From Botryllus schlosseri (taxonomy: Eukaryota; Chordata; Ascidiacea; Stolidobranchia; Styelidae), in assembly GCA_000444245.1 (NCBI GenBank), contig ATSW01014159.1:1-23379 (forward strand): DNA of 23,379 bases, given 5' to 3'. Shown in pieces: positions 1 through 10,185 of this stretch. Position 1 is the first letter of the stretch. Every line of letters starts with the position of its first letter. The notes under the pieces are model-generated. The model was not told where the DNA came from, ran no database searches, and worked only from the letters and a program-made list of their open reading frames with translations. The position numbers were made by a program, and so were the translations under genes.

Positions 1-58
1 GTTAAGAGTTACGAGAGAATTATCATGATACCAAGACCCGATTATGCATCCCGATTTT
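1..58 (+). CDS. IQCA1: IQCA1/DRC11 internal exon (5' end outside window)
   Basis: Frame 1 reads VKSYERIIMIPRPDYASRF, then one base (T) of a split Leu codon before the donor GTAAGTAT at 59. IIMIPRPDYASRF is the end of the AAA core in this family. The exon is open at the window edge, so its true start is unseen. Confidence 0.88.
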
Positions 59-3000
59 GTAAGTATATCTGCTAAGACGTTTTATCGGCACTAGATACTC
101 AACAAAAACACAATGCCCAACAAAATATACTTGTGAGTATATGACGAGCTTCTTGGAGGTTCAGAACTTCAATATACAATTGATTAGTATATTCATATTG
201 GAATGCTTCTTGGAGATACAGAACTTCAATATACAATTGGATAGTATATTCATATCGAAATGAACCCGAATATTTTTGGCTGACACTCGTCACTCGTTAG
301 GAGTAATCGTCAGCAACTAGTAGAGAATGGGAAAAAACATTGTATATCAACAATTTTGAGTATGTCTTCTAGAGTTTTATCTGCCCTGGATGCTCAATGC
401 TCACCTGATTGGTGAGTATTCATATGAGTTCGCAAATCACAATAATTCAAGGAAAGTTTGAGATATAATATGCTGTATCGAGGTACAGTGAAATAGAGAA
501 CGTTTGACTCCACAATACAATTGCACGATCTACCTCAAGTCGTCTTCATGATGAATAGTGCAGTTATCGCTGTTTGGTTTTCTGTTATAACAGCCTTCTT
601 TGAACTCAAAACTTTAAACGGTTTAATTAAAGAACAGGACGTGTCTAAACATAAATTTGGTGAACTTGTGACAATACAACTCGTGTAAACAAGTTTTCGG
701 GGTTGTTTAAACCTGACATCGGCAGGCTACGGGAAATTGTGCATAAGAAATGCCTTTTACAGCTCTGGTTGAAGTCAAGTTGGTGTATACAACGCTACAT
801 TTAGAATCTACAGATTTATTACATGAAGGAGCATAGGAACATGATATTTTATAAATTAAATGGTGCACAACCACAAGCCTATAACTTATCGTAGACCCGC
901 ACATACCTTCTAATTTTTAGCTTTGTTGCAATAAAAAACTCATCTCATGACAGTGTAATAAAACGTTTATTAGTTTATGACAGTTTTATTCAGCAGTGCT
1001 GAATAAGGTTGAAGAATATCCATATTGGCGCATATCAGCCACACATCATTGACACGTTGAACTGAGCATTCTCCTCTGCATTTATTTATGACATCCATGA
1101 CTCAGGGGTTCTGAACATTTCTATAGTTGTTGCACACTTTCCGTTGTTAGAAGATTCGGTGACTCACTTCTCAAAGTTCAGTTCTAAATATTGAAAGAAT
1201 TCTGTCTCTCTGACATAATAGTGATAGGTAAATGGATTCTTGAAGGGCATATATAGCATATAAACCGAGATGGTCAAAGTAGTCAGCATTGGTAATCAAG
1301 TAGAAGTTGCAAGTGGAAGTAGAAGATGAAGGTTTGTAAATTACTCAAGTAGTTTTGAGAAGTAGATTTGGTCCGAGGATCGTATACTTTTACCAGCTTC
1401 TAAATATATATTTGAAGATATTAGTCATTTTCTATGACTCTGGGGCTATATCACGCAATTCCTATGACAACTTCAATCGTTAAAGGGATGCAAACTTATC
1501 CCGAAACTACTCTCTACTTTTCATAATCTAACTTGTGAAAAGTAAGTAGTGTTGCTTAATAACTGATCAAGTAGTAGTGGATGCTGTAGGCAAAACCTTC
1601 TTGAGTTCTCCGACTAAGCAGAATTATTTAATAACTCATCCTGATCACCTCTGATATATAGCATAGGATAGTTGTGTTGTGTTAGCTTCCAGTTGTTTCA
1701 AAATCGAAGTTGGTCACATATTAGACACTGTCACTATGGCCAGATGACCACCGATTAGCCACTGATTAGTTAGGGGTTATTGATGTATCACGATGACACT
1801 ATGGGTGGGGGTATCCGCTAAACTCCACCTCTTACTCATTCATTTCACCCAGTTCCGGCGCACATGATTTCTAACGTGACTATACCCACCTTTACTCCAT
1901 GCCTCGGAAATATTTGTTGCTGCACTAACATGACAAATAAACTGAAACTCTTTATGTAACTATTCGTGTGTTTAGTGTTGCATCGGCCGTTGAGTATCGC
2001 ACGTGATCAGGGTTGTAACCAAGTCACAAGGCTCCGAGTCAATCTCACTTTTATAGTTTTGACTCGAGTCAAGTAGATTCATTTTCAATTCACCGCCGAG
2101 TCAAGTCNGAGTCNAAGTCANCGAGCAAANGCANGAGTCCGAGTCATGGTATTATCACTCGAGTCCGAGTCCAAGTCATTNTGTTGACTGCTCAGTTTCC
2201 AGTTNAAGTCTTGNTAAACCCACTTTTTATAACTATGTTTGGTGATATCGAATGNTTCGCATNTANAATATACTANNTTTCCTCACTTTNANAAGTTTCT
2301 GGTCGAATTTTCAAGTACCAGTACCAATAGACGAAATCCCAATAGTGTGGTTACTTTACTATTCTTCGAAATTACAATGAAATCTCGGTCTTGGCCGTCT
2401 GAGTTTCGGGTCATATAAATTGGTTCGAGTCCTGCGCAATGACTCGAGTCCAAGTCGAGTCAATACACAGATTGACTCGAGTCGAGTCATTTCCGTATTT
2501 TGAGAGAATAACTCGAGTCAAGTCGAGTCATCAGAAAATCGTGACTCGAGTCATTTCAACCCTGCACGTGAGGTTGATTGATTGATTGGTTGGAGTTTAG
2601 TTTGATGGACTTTTACAATTGGCCTTCAGATCGCATATGACGGTGCAGAGAGAGAGATCGACTTTTGTTGTTGTGTTGCTGCTGTGCCCTTGTGGCAATT
2701 TCTCTTTAAATCATCGTAATAAACTTTGAATGTTTTAGAAATCGCTCTGTGGCACACCAGTTAAGAACCACTAACCTATCTGGTATTGTTACAATTACAG
2801 TGCTGTGGAGGCATCTCATCCAAGAGTACAATGGTATAATCACTCAGCACCTCGACATCAGCAGCTTGACCAAGATCACCGACGGATACACACAAGGGCA
2901 TATTATCGATGCTGTGAAATACATTTTGACGGAACGAAGAATATCACAGGTATTGGCAACTTACAGAGCACAGTTCCGAAAAATTATGGTCTTGTAGTTA

Positions 3001-4573
3001 CCTCTTAAGATCCTGTTCTATAAAAAGCTCCCAGACATTTGAGTTTTTCCGAATTGAATAATTGAGTATAGGACACATGAAGTGATAGTGTTTTTTGTTC
3101 ATAAATCGACCTGGCTCAAGTTATCTCTGTGTTGATTCCAAGATCAGCATCAGATCTGATATCTGTAGAAGACGATCGATCCAAAGTTTTAGCAGGAAGA
3201 AAGATTATATTGCCAATTTTTTATTTTGATCATTTCTCCCTCTCGGTGGGGTGATTAAATTGCAATGCAAATGTAAATTCGCGATTTTTCAGCTTTCCAA
3301 AAAACCTCTGGCCGCCGTCGAATTCATCTCTCCGCTGGCAAGGATCGACCCGATATACAAAGAAGAGGAGACGGCCTTCAAGGTAAATATTCGTCAAAAC
3401 TATTTTAAGGATTCTGCCGGGGATATGTATGATATATGCATCAAATATGAGCAAAATGAGTATAAATTTGGATTCGGGATTGAACTAGAACAAAAAATGT
3501 CCGATTTTCATTCTGCTGTTGAGCAAAGTTGGTCAAAGCAGACAGCGTTACAAATCAAGAAGCAATTCCGTGAATTTCTACTCAATTATCTCAATCTAAA
3601 ACCATATACCCACTCAAGCAGGTATTGCAACCAGATAAAACTCATTTGAGTACTCCGAAAAAGCAGGCTCGTGACTTATCACCGCCTGTCAGTTTTGAAC
3701 AAACTTCGGTCATTACCGGATTTGGATTTGAGAATATCAAATACGCCCATCTCTTATATACATTATACATCTATCCCTGGATTCTGAAAGCGTCGGCGCA
3801 TGTTCAGTAGAATCTCCAAACATTTCGTTTGATCAATCGCGCTTTCGTGGATTTTCCGCTAATATTTTCGGTTCTATCTTTATTTCACCCGATTAGTCGT
3901 GGTACGAAAAGACCCCGCTGGGTAAAAAGCGGAGCAAACTCGCTAAGGGCGCCGATGGCGAGGAGGGTGGAGGCGGCAAAAAAGGAAAGGGGAAGAAAAA
4001 GGGCAAGAAGGGCAAGAAGAAGAAGAAATGAACTTGCCTTATTTGCGATTGTGTGTTTTATTTCTTTTCTACCGCATTTGTTATCTTAATTACGATTATG
4101 CAGACTACGCGTCTGCTTTGACAATAATCGGGTTTTTTTCCCCGTGTGTAACGGGCGGGTGATTGAATGAAACCCAAAAGGTGGCGACACAGAGCAGACG
4201 AAAATTCATTCCAATGAATTTAGCATCGGATAAATGAAATACATGTATAATACCTTGCTGTCGCATCCAATTGCTTTGCTAAATAACATTTTAGTTGAGC
4301 TGTTGTCGACTATATTTTAGTCAGGGCAGTCTTGAATCAGAAAGAGTGAGATAGTCAGTGTTACTTTTGTAACTTCTATAATCACTTCAGAGCGCTACGG
4401 AATAACCGTCGGTCACGTAACGTATCGCAGGCTGATGTGACCTTGTTTCGCAGACTTGGTACGTGAAAACTCCGCTCGGTAAGAAAAGGTTAGAAGCTGC
4501 CAAAAAACTTGACGATGACGAAGACGCTGGCAAGGGGAAGAAAGGGAAAAAGGCAGGGAATAAGAAAAAATGA
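1..4573 (+). CDS. IQCA1: IQ and AAA domain protein 1 / dynein regulatory complex subunit 11, 3' part with two alternative last exons
   Basis: This is the 3' end of the DRC11 gene. In the known family the protein is an AAA-fold subunit of the nexin-dynein regulatory complex of motile cilia. The join is 1-58, 2801-2949, 3293-3382, then either 3897-4031 or 4454-4573. The three shared exons total 297 nt (99 codons). They read through IPRPDYASRF, LWRHLIQEYNG, KITDGYTQGHIIDAVK and KPLAAVEFI, then YKEEETAF, which match the C-terminal AAA region of IQCA1 as I remember it. Intron phases are 1, 0, 0 and every junction has GT/AG. Either last exon adds a WYxKTPLGKKR block and a Lys/Gly tail, giving 143 or 138 visible residues. 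The IQ motifs and the AAA Walker motifs must lie upstream of the window. The family call is firm; which last exon is used is not known. Confidence 0.9.
61..430. repeat. Local repeat block with a 57-bp tandem dimer
   Basis: Positions 148-204 and 205-261 are adjacent 57-bp units starting GCTTCTTGGAG and sharing CAGAACTTCAATATACAATT. The flanks at about 62-105 and 358-400 are a diverged direct pair (GTATnTCTnCTA, then TTTTATC, then GATnCTCAA). The block lies in a DRC11 intron. The 3' part at about 233-312 recurs at 11485-11555. Confidence 0.7.
431..2007. other. DRC11 intron DNA, no feature recognised
   Basis: This is AT-rich intron sequence between the exon ending at 58 and the hAT MITE at 2008. 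I read both strands for exon-like frames with splice sites, tRNA boxes and terminal repeats and found nothing I can support. Confidence 0.6.
2008..2564. mobile_element. hAT-type MITE rich in ACTCGAGTC words
   Basis: The ends are CAGGGTTGTAA on the left and, read inward on the other strand, CAGGGTTGAAA. They are flanked by the 8-bp target duplication CACGTGAT (2000-2007) and CACGTGAG (2565-2572), 7 of 8 matching. CAGGG ends plus an 8-bp duplication are hAT hallmarks. The interior holds many GAGTC/GACTC words, often as the palindrome ACTCGAGT, concentrated toward the two ends as expected for transposase binding sites. No transposase coding is visible. Isolated Ns at about 2107-2289 fall inside it. 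It sits in a DRC11 intron. Confidence 0.8.
2573..2800. other. Intron remainder before DRC11 exon 2801
   Basis: A short GATTGATTGATTGGTTGG simple run lies at about 2575-2592. The rest is unremarkable intron sequence leading to the acceptor at 2800. Confidence 0.5.
2801..2949 (+). CDS. IQCA1: IQCA1/DRC11 internal exon, AAA lid region
   Basis: The acceptor TTACAATTACAG ends at 2800 and the donor GTATTGG begins at 2950. The two leading bases TG complete the Leu codon begun at 58. The 49 codons that follow read LWRHLIQEYNGII, then ITDGYTQGHIIDAVKYILTE and RRISQ, an AAA lid-type helical segment. The phase change is 1 in, 0 out. Confidence 0.9.
3293..3382 (+). CDS. IQCA1: IQCA1/DRC11 internal exon
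   Basis: The acceptor GCGATTTTTCAG ends at 3292 and the donor GTAAATAT begins at 3383. Thirty codons in phase 0 contain KKPLAAVEFISPLARIDPIY and KEEETAFK, the family segment just before the WYxKTPLGKK block. The same frame stays open for 89 codons past the donor, to 3649. I treat that as intron because the conserved block resumes only in the later exons. Confidence 0.9.
3897..4031 (+). CDS. IQCA1: IQCA1/DRC11 terminal exon, first alternative
   Basis: The pyrimidine-rich acceptor TTTATTTCACCCGATTAG ends at 3896. In phase 0 the exon reads SWYEKTPLGKKRSKLAKGAD, then Gly-rich and Lys-rich residues ending in five lysines, with TGA at 4029-4031. That is 44 residues. It completes the conserved C-terminus of the family. 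No canonical AATAAA is visible between its stop and the second alternative exon, so its 3' end is undefined. Confidence 0.85.
   Translation, partial: SWYEKTPLGKKRSKLAKGADGEEGGGGKKGKGKKKGKKGKKKKK
4454..4573 (+). CDS. IQCA1: IQCA1/DRC11 terminal exon, second alternative (duplicate)
   Basis: The acceptor CCTTGTTTCGCAG ends at 4453. Phase 0 reads TWYVKTPLGKKRLEAAKKLD, then an acidic stretch DDEDAG and a Lys/Gly tail, with TGA at 4571-4573 (39 residues). It shares WY-KTPLGKKR with the exon at 3897 and has the same phase, so either exon fits the upstream one. An acidic patch in its tail replaces the Gly run of the other. I read it as a tandem duplicate of the last exon; it could also be a retired copy, but its frame and acceptor are intact. 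Confidence 0.8.
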   Translation, partial: TWYVKTPLGKKRLEAAKKLDDDEDAGKGKKGKKAGNKKK

Positions 4574-5014
4574 GGAATGAGCTAGTCAGAATCGTCGGTT
4601 AATGAAATTGTTTCCTTCAACATGGCGGCATTTCGACAAGATCGCGTCGGTCAATTGCATAGGCAGGCTCAAACACTCTGGCGTCGGAGTTTAACACACG
4701 GCGTGCGCACAATAGGCTAATTTATTCTGGAGAAATTCCTCAAGCCTGTTGCGTAGGGTCTAACGATTACCTTTTCAGGTCAGTCAAATCTGTGAGCTTG
4801 AGCAGCAGCGTGTGGGTGTGTAAGCTGGGCGTTTTTACCAAATCGACGCGCCCATCCCGGTAACTGCTGTGAGGCGCTTAACGAAAGTCGTAGCTCGCTA
4901 CTAAAATCCAATCACTACTCTACAGTGTAGAGTCTACACTCGTTTCGTTATACCTCGTTTAATAATGATCGATAGTATAACTCAGGATGTGCGAGTCGTA
5001 CACAAAATTCTTGT
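4574..5014. other. DRC11 3' flank, nothing recognised
   Basis: This stretch follows the second DRC11 stop codon. I see no canonical AATAAA on the plus strand here, so the 3' UTR end cannot be placed. No coding frame looks real. Confidence 0.5.
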
Positions 5015-5022
5015 GTCCCGCT

Positions 5023-5594
5023 TAGCGTTGCATTTAACACAAATGGTTGTTTATAAAACACTTTGTTTAAAAAAAGTGTTTCAAACAGAGGCATTTTAAA
5101 AAATTGTGTTTTTTGTAAGTTGTATTGTATAATTATGCCATAATTCTGTAAATAGTTTCCAAAAACATGTATGAGCCTACGGACGACGATTACCACCCGA
5201 TATAGCCAACGTGGGGTGGTTTGGAACCCTTGAAATAGTCGGTTCAACAGCTATAGTACGTAGATATAGATCTTTGGTGCGGAAAGAATGTTCTGGTGAT
5301 GATGACCGCCGACTGTTAAAATGCTGCATGATGATGTAGTCCTGGTTAAATTGGTCCGTACACTCCGTATACGATGCGGCATGGTTGGAACCCTCAAAAT
5401 AGTCGGTTCAACAGCTATAGTAGGTAGATATTTCGTCAAAGGAGCTATATTTACCCTATAATTTAAATTGTGAATATCAATCCACTATGATGTCACAATT
5501 GAATATGCGTGACGTGACGTCATGGTTTAGGAGGAGAGAAAGAAGAAGAAAACATGTTTGTTTTAAATCGATTTTTGTTTCAAACACAACCCTA
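5023..5594 (-). mobile_element. hAT-type MITE, family TAGGGTTG, copy 1 (572 bp)
   Basis: The left end is TAGCGTTGCATTTAACAC; the right end read inward is TAGGGTTGTGTTTGAAAC. The flanking 8-bp duplication is GTCCCGCT (5015-5022) against GTCCCGCG (5595-5602). It is the reverse complement of the element at 19343-19758: both share GGGTAAATATAGCTCC, CGTCAAAGG and the GTTGAACCGACTATTT word. It is 156 bp longer because of an internal direct duplication: the block around 5215-5263 is repeated at about 5385-5430. No protein is encoded. Confidence 0.8.
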
Positions 5595-5602
5595 GTCCCG
5601 CG

Positions 5603-7425
5603 AAGTAGTAAAATGTTGGTGTGCGGCCAATGAAATGCTCTTCAAATTAGCTTGATCCGGTAAGGTTGAGCTGTGAGCTCACTGGTAGTGAATGAAAGGC
5701 CAAAATAAGTTTAAAATATGTATATGCTGAATTTGCACATAAATAATAATTCGACAATATATTTATTCGCTAATAACCCGGAAAATATTCACCACTTTTG
5801 TGTACATAGATACAATGCCGTCGATTTTGCGGCATTATTTAGGCTACATCTTTCCTACCGGCTGTCCACCCTACCATTATGCGTTTGGCTTTGAGTTCGG
5901 TGTTGTAAAGCTGGAAGATAAATTGTCTCGCGATGATACGACACTGCAAAACTGTTCAGAATTGTGGCAAATAATTGACTCTTTCTTCAAAGCGTTGACT
6001 CAAATACAATGTCATCAATATTTTATATGAGAAGCGTTGTCATCAGCATCGTTCAAAGTTGATTAAAAACAAATGCGCAGACATGGATCGATGAATAAGC
6101 AATCTCACTTCGAAGCAGAAATTTCGACATATAGTTCGCCGCAAATGGATGTCGGACGTCACGCGTATGAGCTTGAAATCGCAACTGTCACGAGTCTACC
6201 TACGGTCACGAGAATCAATCCATGTAACGGATGATACCATTTCCATCGACTCATCTAACAATGATGATGTAGCAAAATGCAATGAGTCAGCCGTATCGAA
6301 ACTTTAAAAAATGATAAGCAAGGGCAATATTCAGCTGAACAAGGTTGTTTAGTCTGTTACGCACCGTGCAAGTGCTTGTTATGCTGCGTCTCATGTTACA
6401 AGAATTAGACATCCAACAATACGCGTATTCTGTTTCAAGCATGTTAAATCTTCGCATGCCGATCGCTTGATATGGCAAAGCTTACAAACGAAAGACACTA
6501 TCCCGCTATAATCCGTTTCCGTCGCCGCTATCCAGGTATATATCAATTCAACGCGTTATCTCGCTCCCCTACGTCCCATGCAAATGATGAGTGTAATACG
6601 CTATATACTGTGTGAACGAGATAAGTCAACGCTTAAAATGTGGTAAGCCAGAGAATATTTTTTTTGCAACCGCATGAATTTAGGTATTACAAATGCAAAT
6701 ACTGAAATTAACTATGCTTTGTACTGGCGTTGGGTGCGCATTGAGCTAAATGTCCCAGATGAGCAGTGACTCAAGAGCCCTTCCCTAAAGACATTGTTAC
6801 AACAGTTCAATGTTGACACCTGCAGAACAACATCGCACCTACGTCGACAATTGCAGATAGCGTTTGCTGTATCGATAGATGCTGCGGGATTCGCGTGACG
6901 GTGCATCATCAGGCATACGTTGTTCATAAGTTGACCTACGACCTACCAAGCAAAATAATGTCCAATTGTCCATGTATGAACAACTACGCGCATTTTTACG
7001 GTATCTTTAATGCGCATCGATCTAGTTGCATGGTATACTTCAGCAGTGATATCTGGCGAGTCGTCACCGTATAATTAATCTCACGCCGCCGAACAGCTGA
7101 ACAAAACTGCGCGACATTCAATTCACGTGTCAACTCAACATTTTTCCAGGCAGACTTGTTGAAAGTTAAAATTGTCCTCGTCAAGGCCCATCACACCTCG
7201 TCAAGAGTACTAATTGTATTCTCTAAAAACCCTTATGGCCCTTCACCGACTCAGTTCGTAACACTCGACGACGCTCGCAGAAGTGTTTGTGCCGTATGCT
7301 CGCGATGCAAAGAAAATTAATCGAGTGTTAAGAAAATTAAGCGAATGTTGACAGAAATGATGCTTCACTCTTATCAAACTGAGATTCACAATTCACGAAT
7401 AGAGTTTCCCAATTGAAAAAAGATC
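5603..7425. other. Intergenic stretch, no gene recognised
   Basis: Open frames here (for example 5800-6030 plus, and a 54-codon plus frame from about 6074) match no family I know and lack convincing splice context. A 20-bp tandem pair AAGAAAATTAATCGAGTGTT / AAGAAAATTAAGCGAATGTT lies at 7310-7349. I found no tRNA, terminal repeats or promoter elements I can support. Confidence 0.5.
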
Positions 7426-7429
7426 ACGG

Positions 7430-7900
7430 CTATGTCCGACTGTGTTCCGCCGGACTCCGTCTCAGCCAGCGGTTCAGGTATTGATCGTATTGTTTCACCG
7501 CGACAATAGGCGGAGTAGCCTACAGCTCTAGCGTTGAAGCGGTTTGTTTACAACATATTATGTACGGCAAGGTCGGCGACCGTATCGTGAGGTCGCGACG
7601 ACGTGTGAACTCGAAAGTTCGAACCACGAGTTCATCGGCGATCCGACATTATCGTAAGCGGAACTATAAATAGACAGGCGGTAGTGATGAATATCCGCCT
7701 ACACAATCTGCCCAAGTCCAGTAGATCTACGGACAACGCCAGCAATCGCCGAGTCAAACGCTGACCAATTGACCATTCACTTTTCGTCATGTGGTGACTG
7801 ACGAACGGAAGACTACGTGTCGTGACCCGAGGCCAGTACTTACGAGAGTAGACGTCATTAAAGCCATCGAGCCGCATCACGCCTAAATCTCATGTAACAG
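7430..7900. promoter_or_regulatory. CpG-richer patch, possible promoter of an unidentified gene
   Basis: CG dinucleotides are visibly denser here than in the flanking AT-rich DNA (for example around 7565-7650). On the plus strand an ATG at 7433 opens 16 in-frame codons (MSDCVPPDSVSASGS) followed by a possible donor GGTATTG near 7480. On the minus strand a TATTTATAG word lies near 7665. Neither is tied to a recognised gene, so this is only a candidate. Confidence 0.25.
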
Positions 7901-7995
7901 GAACTGCGACTACTGTGGGCGGACAAACCAGGGACTTTCCCTTTCAAGTTACCAGGTTAACACACCAAACGTCGACAGGTACTATTGAAATAAAT

Positions 7996-8001
7996 TTTAT
8001 T
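7996..8001 (-). promoter_or_regulatory. Candidate polyadenylation signal of the MXD gene
   Basis: On the minus strand this is AATAAA. It is the first canonical signal I find downstream of the MXD stop at 10061, which would make a 3' UTR of about 2 kb. Use of this site is inferred. Confidence 0.45.
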
Positions 8002-10060
8002 TTTCGAGTGTAAAATGGAAAGAAAATACATTTGAGGGTTGAAGCAGGAACAAAAACAGGGTACTGAATTTAGCAACCCGCACGGTTATATTTATCGGAA
8101 CTAGCGGAAACAAACCATCGGGCTAATGTCCACACGCAAAATCAATTTGCCAGTCGACAAGATACCATGAAACTAAACGCATCCATATAAACAATATTCA
8201 CATTCTGAAACAATATTCACATGCTTAAACTTGGCAAATAGCGACATGACCGCCACGTCACTACCATATTCATATACAACCGGTATGGGACAACGTACTA
8301 TCAACAGTATACACCAGATCTATACACAATGAGTGAGGAGAGAGAACAATACATACAGATACAAAAATAATATGACAAAATTTTCTCACATCTACACAAG
8401 TTCCAACGTGCCGACTATACACATTACACAACATAACAGTATAGATCTTACATTTTATGAAGGCGAAATACAACAATTCAAAGAGAAACGCGGTGGCGAA
8501 CGACAACAAATTTGCAATAAGGCGAAATGGAACAATATACTGTCCGGCCTACTAATAAGTTGACCACCATAGATACATAGCCTGCGACCACGTGTACATC
8601 GAAACAGGTTTAAGCAGACAGCAAGCTTCACATATATTCAGTTAGTCACTGCATGAGTTAATCTCTTCAAGCAATCATCCTATCAAACCGAGGCATCGTG
8701 ACTTGTCTCGCCCGACAACAACTGACTGTAACATATCGCGAGTATATGTTCCTAATAATTGCATCAAGTTTTTTTTCGACAGTGGGTCACAGAAGTACTG
8801 ATGCAGTACATTTGTATTGTAGAAATAACGGGGTGCCAATTCAATTGAAGTTTAGAACCAGAAAATCTTTTGCGAGTTTGACGGCAGGCAAATTCAAAGA
8901 GAATTAGTAGAGTTGCTATATGTTTTAGAACGTAAAATGGAATATATAATTCATTTTCACTGATATACTCCTCTTAAAACTACACGAGTAACATCAGAAT
9001 ATAATTACATACATTTGACATCACATAAAAACAGTTAAAATGCGTAACATATAAAACAAAACAAAAAACAAGTTCAACAACGATTGTGCCTCTTACAATA
9101 CGGCAAAAGTGTCTGACGCACCTTACACCTTTACTATTCCATGTATACATATGTTATGTGTTCACCACTATGAAGCAACAACATGCCAAATACTATTGCA
9201 TATGTTAGATTTTCATAGTTCATGAAATTCACAAATTGTGCTGTGCAAGGATGTGGCGATTCCTTGTACCTGAGATAAGCCGAGCCTTCTTGGCAGCTAT
9301 GGGTGAGGCTTGCAGCTTCGGAACAGCATGTGATATTCAAGATTCGTGGAATACTTGACTGAATTCCTTTGCAAAGCGTTTTGTAATAATTTGGGCACCA
9401 CAAATTTCACAGAGTTTATGGAGTATCGAAACGAAGAATGTTAGATGTGCTTTGCATTAAAATTCAATCACCAAATCACGCTATATTTCTTCTCAGAATA
9501 TCGTCACAGTGATTAGCCGGATTTGGTTTCGAACAGGGTTTTTAAAGGCGATATCTGGATTCCCGAAGGCAATATAACGATAAATTTTTGCATAAAACTT
9601 TCCGATTAAAACGTCCCAATACCCGAGACCTTGAGCTGGAAGTAATATGGATAAGATTTCATCAGACTAATTTCCAATCATCCACGTGCGTTACAGACTA
9701 TGCGTGTCATTCAACGGAATTGCATTACCGCTCCCGTAATATAGATTCAAACATATTTTCAGAGGCAAAACACAACAAAATATATTCATATCATCGAAGC
9801 TATAGATAACAGGGACAAAGTAAAATCTGGAGAGGGGAATAATAGATTGTAAGCATTCACACTCGAAAAGACTGATATAGCGCGAAACAATAGATCCTGG
9901 CAATTTCTTGGCAGGATAAATGCGGTCGAAAGTCGGGTATTCGTTCGTAAGACCAACAGTTCTCTTAGTTGAAATATAACGTCTCATCCATAAAAAAAGT
10001 TGAACCACATCGAAGTGGTAGTGTATGAGCATGGTACACCCGAAGCAATCCTCGCAGAGG
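8002..10060 (-). other. Likely MXD 3' UTR
   Basis: This 2-kb AT-rich stretch lies between the MXD stop and the first canonical AATAAA. I found no real coding frame: the 89-residue (9134-9403) and 127-residue (9691-10074) minus frames resemble nothing known, and the latter overlaps the last exon in another frame. A 15-bp word AAACAATATTCACAT occurs twice, at 8189-8203 and 8208-8222. Confidence 0.45.
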
Positions 10061-10185
10061 CTATGTGGAAGCAATTAGAATCTCTGGCATACCCATTACG
10101 ATGCTGCCTTCATTTGAAGCAGCCATCACTTGTATCAACTCGTCGCTACTGCTGCAGCTTGTGTCCAACACGTCAATTATCTCAT
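10061..10185 (-). CDS. MXD: MXD exon 5, acidic/Ser C-terminal tail and stop
   Basis: The acceptor ACTTATTTGTTTAG is followed by AT, completing Asp. It then reads [40 protein letters not shown] and TAG. The EIIDV opening lines up with EEIDVDV of MXD1, and phase 1 matches exon 4. The exon is short and assigned by phase and weak similarity. Confidence 0.75.

Noticed and set aside
2422-2432. GGTTCGAGTCC, a tRNA B-box-like word
   Set aside because: It is one of many GAGTC words in the hAT MITE; no A box or cloverleaf at the right distance.
3829-4089. 86-codon Arg/Lys-rich plus frame
   Set aside because: It overlaps the DRC11 terminal exon in the wrong frame; the basic residues are a by-product of the lysine-codon run.
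9691-10074. 127-codon minus frame
   Set aside because: Overlaps the MXD last exon in another frame and matches no family; probably chance in the 3' UTR.
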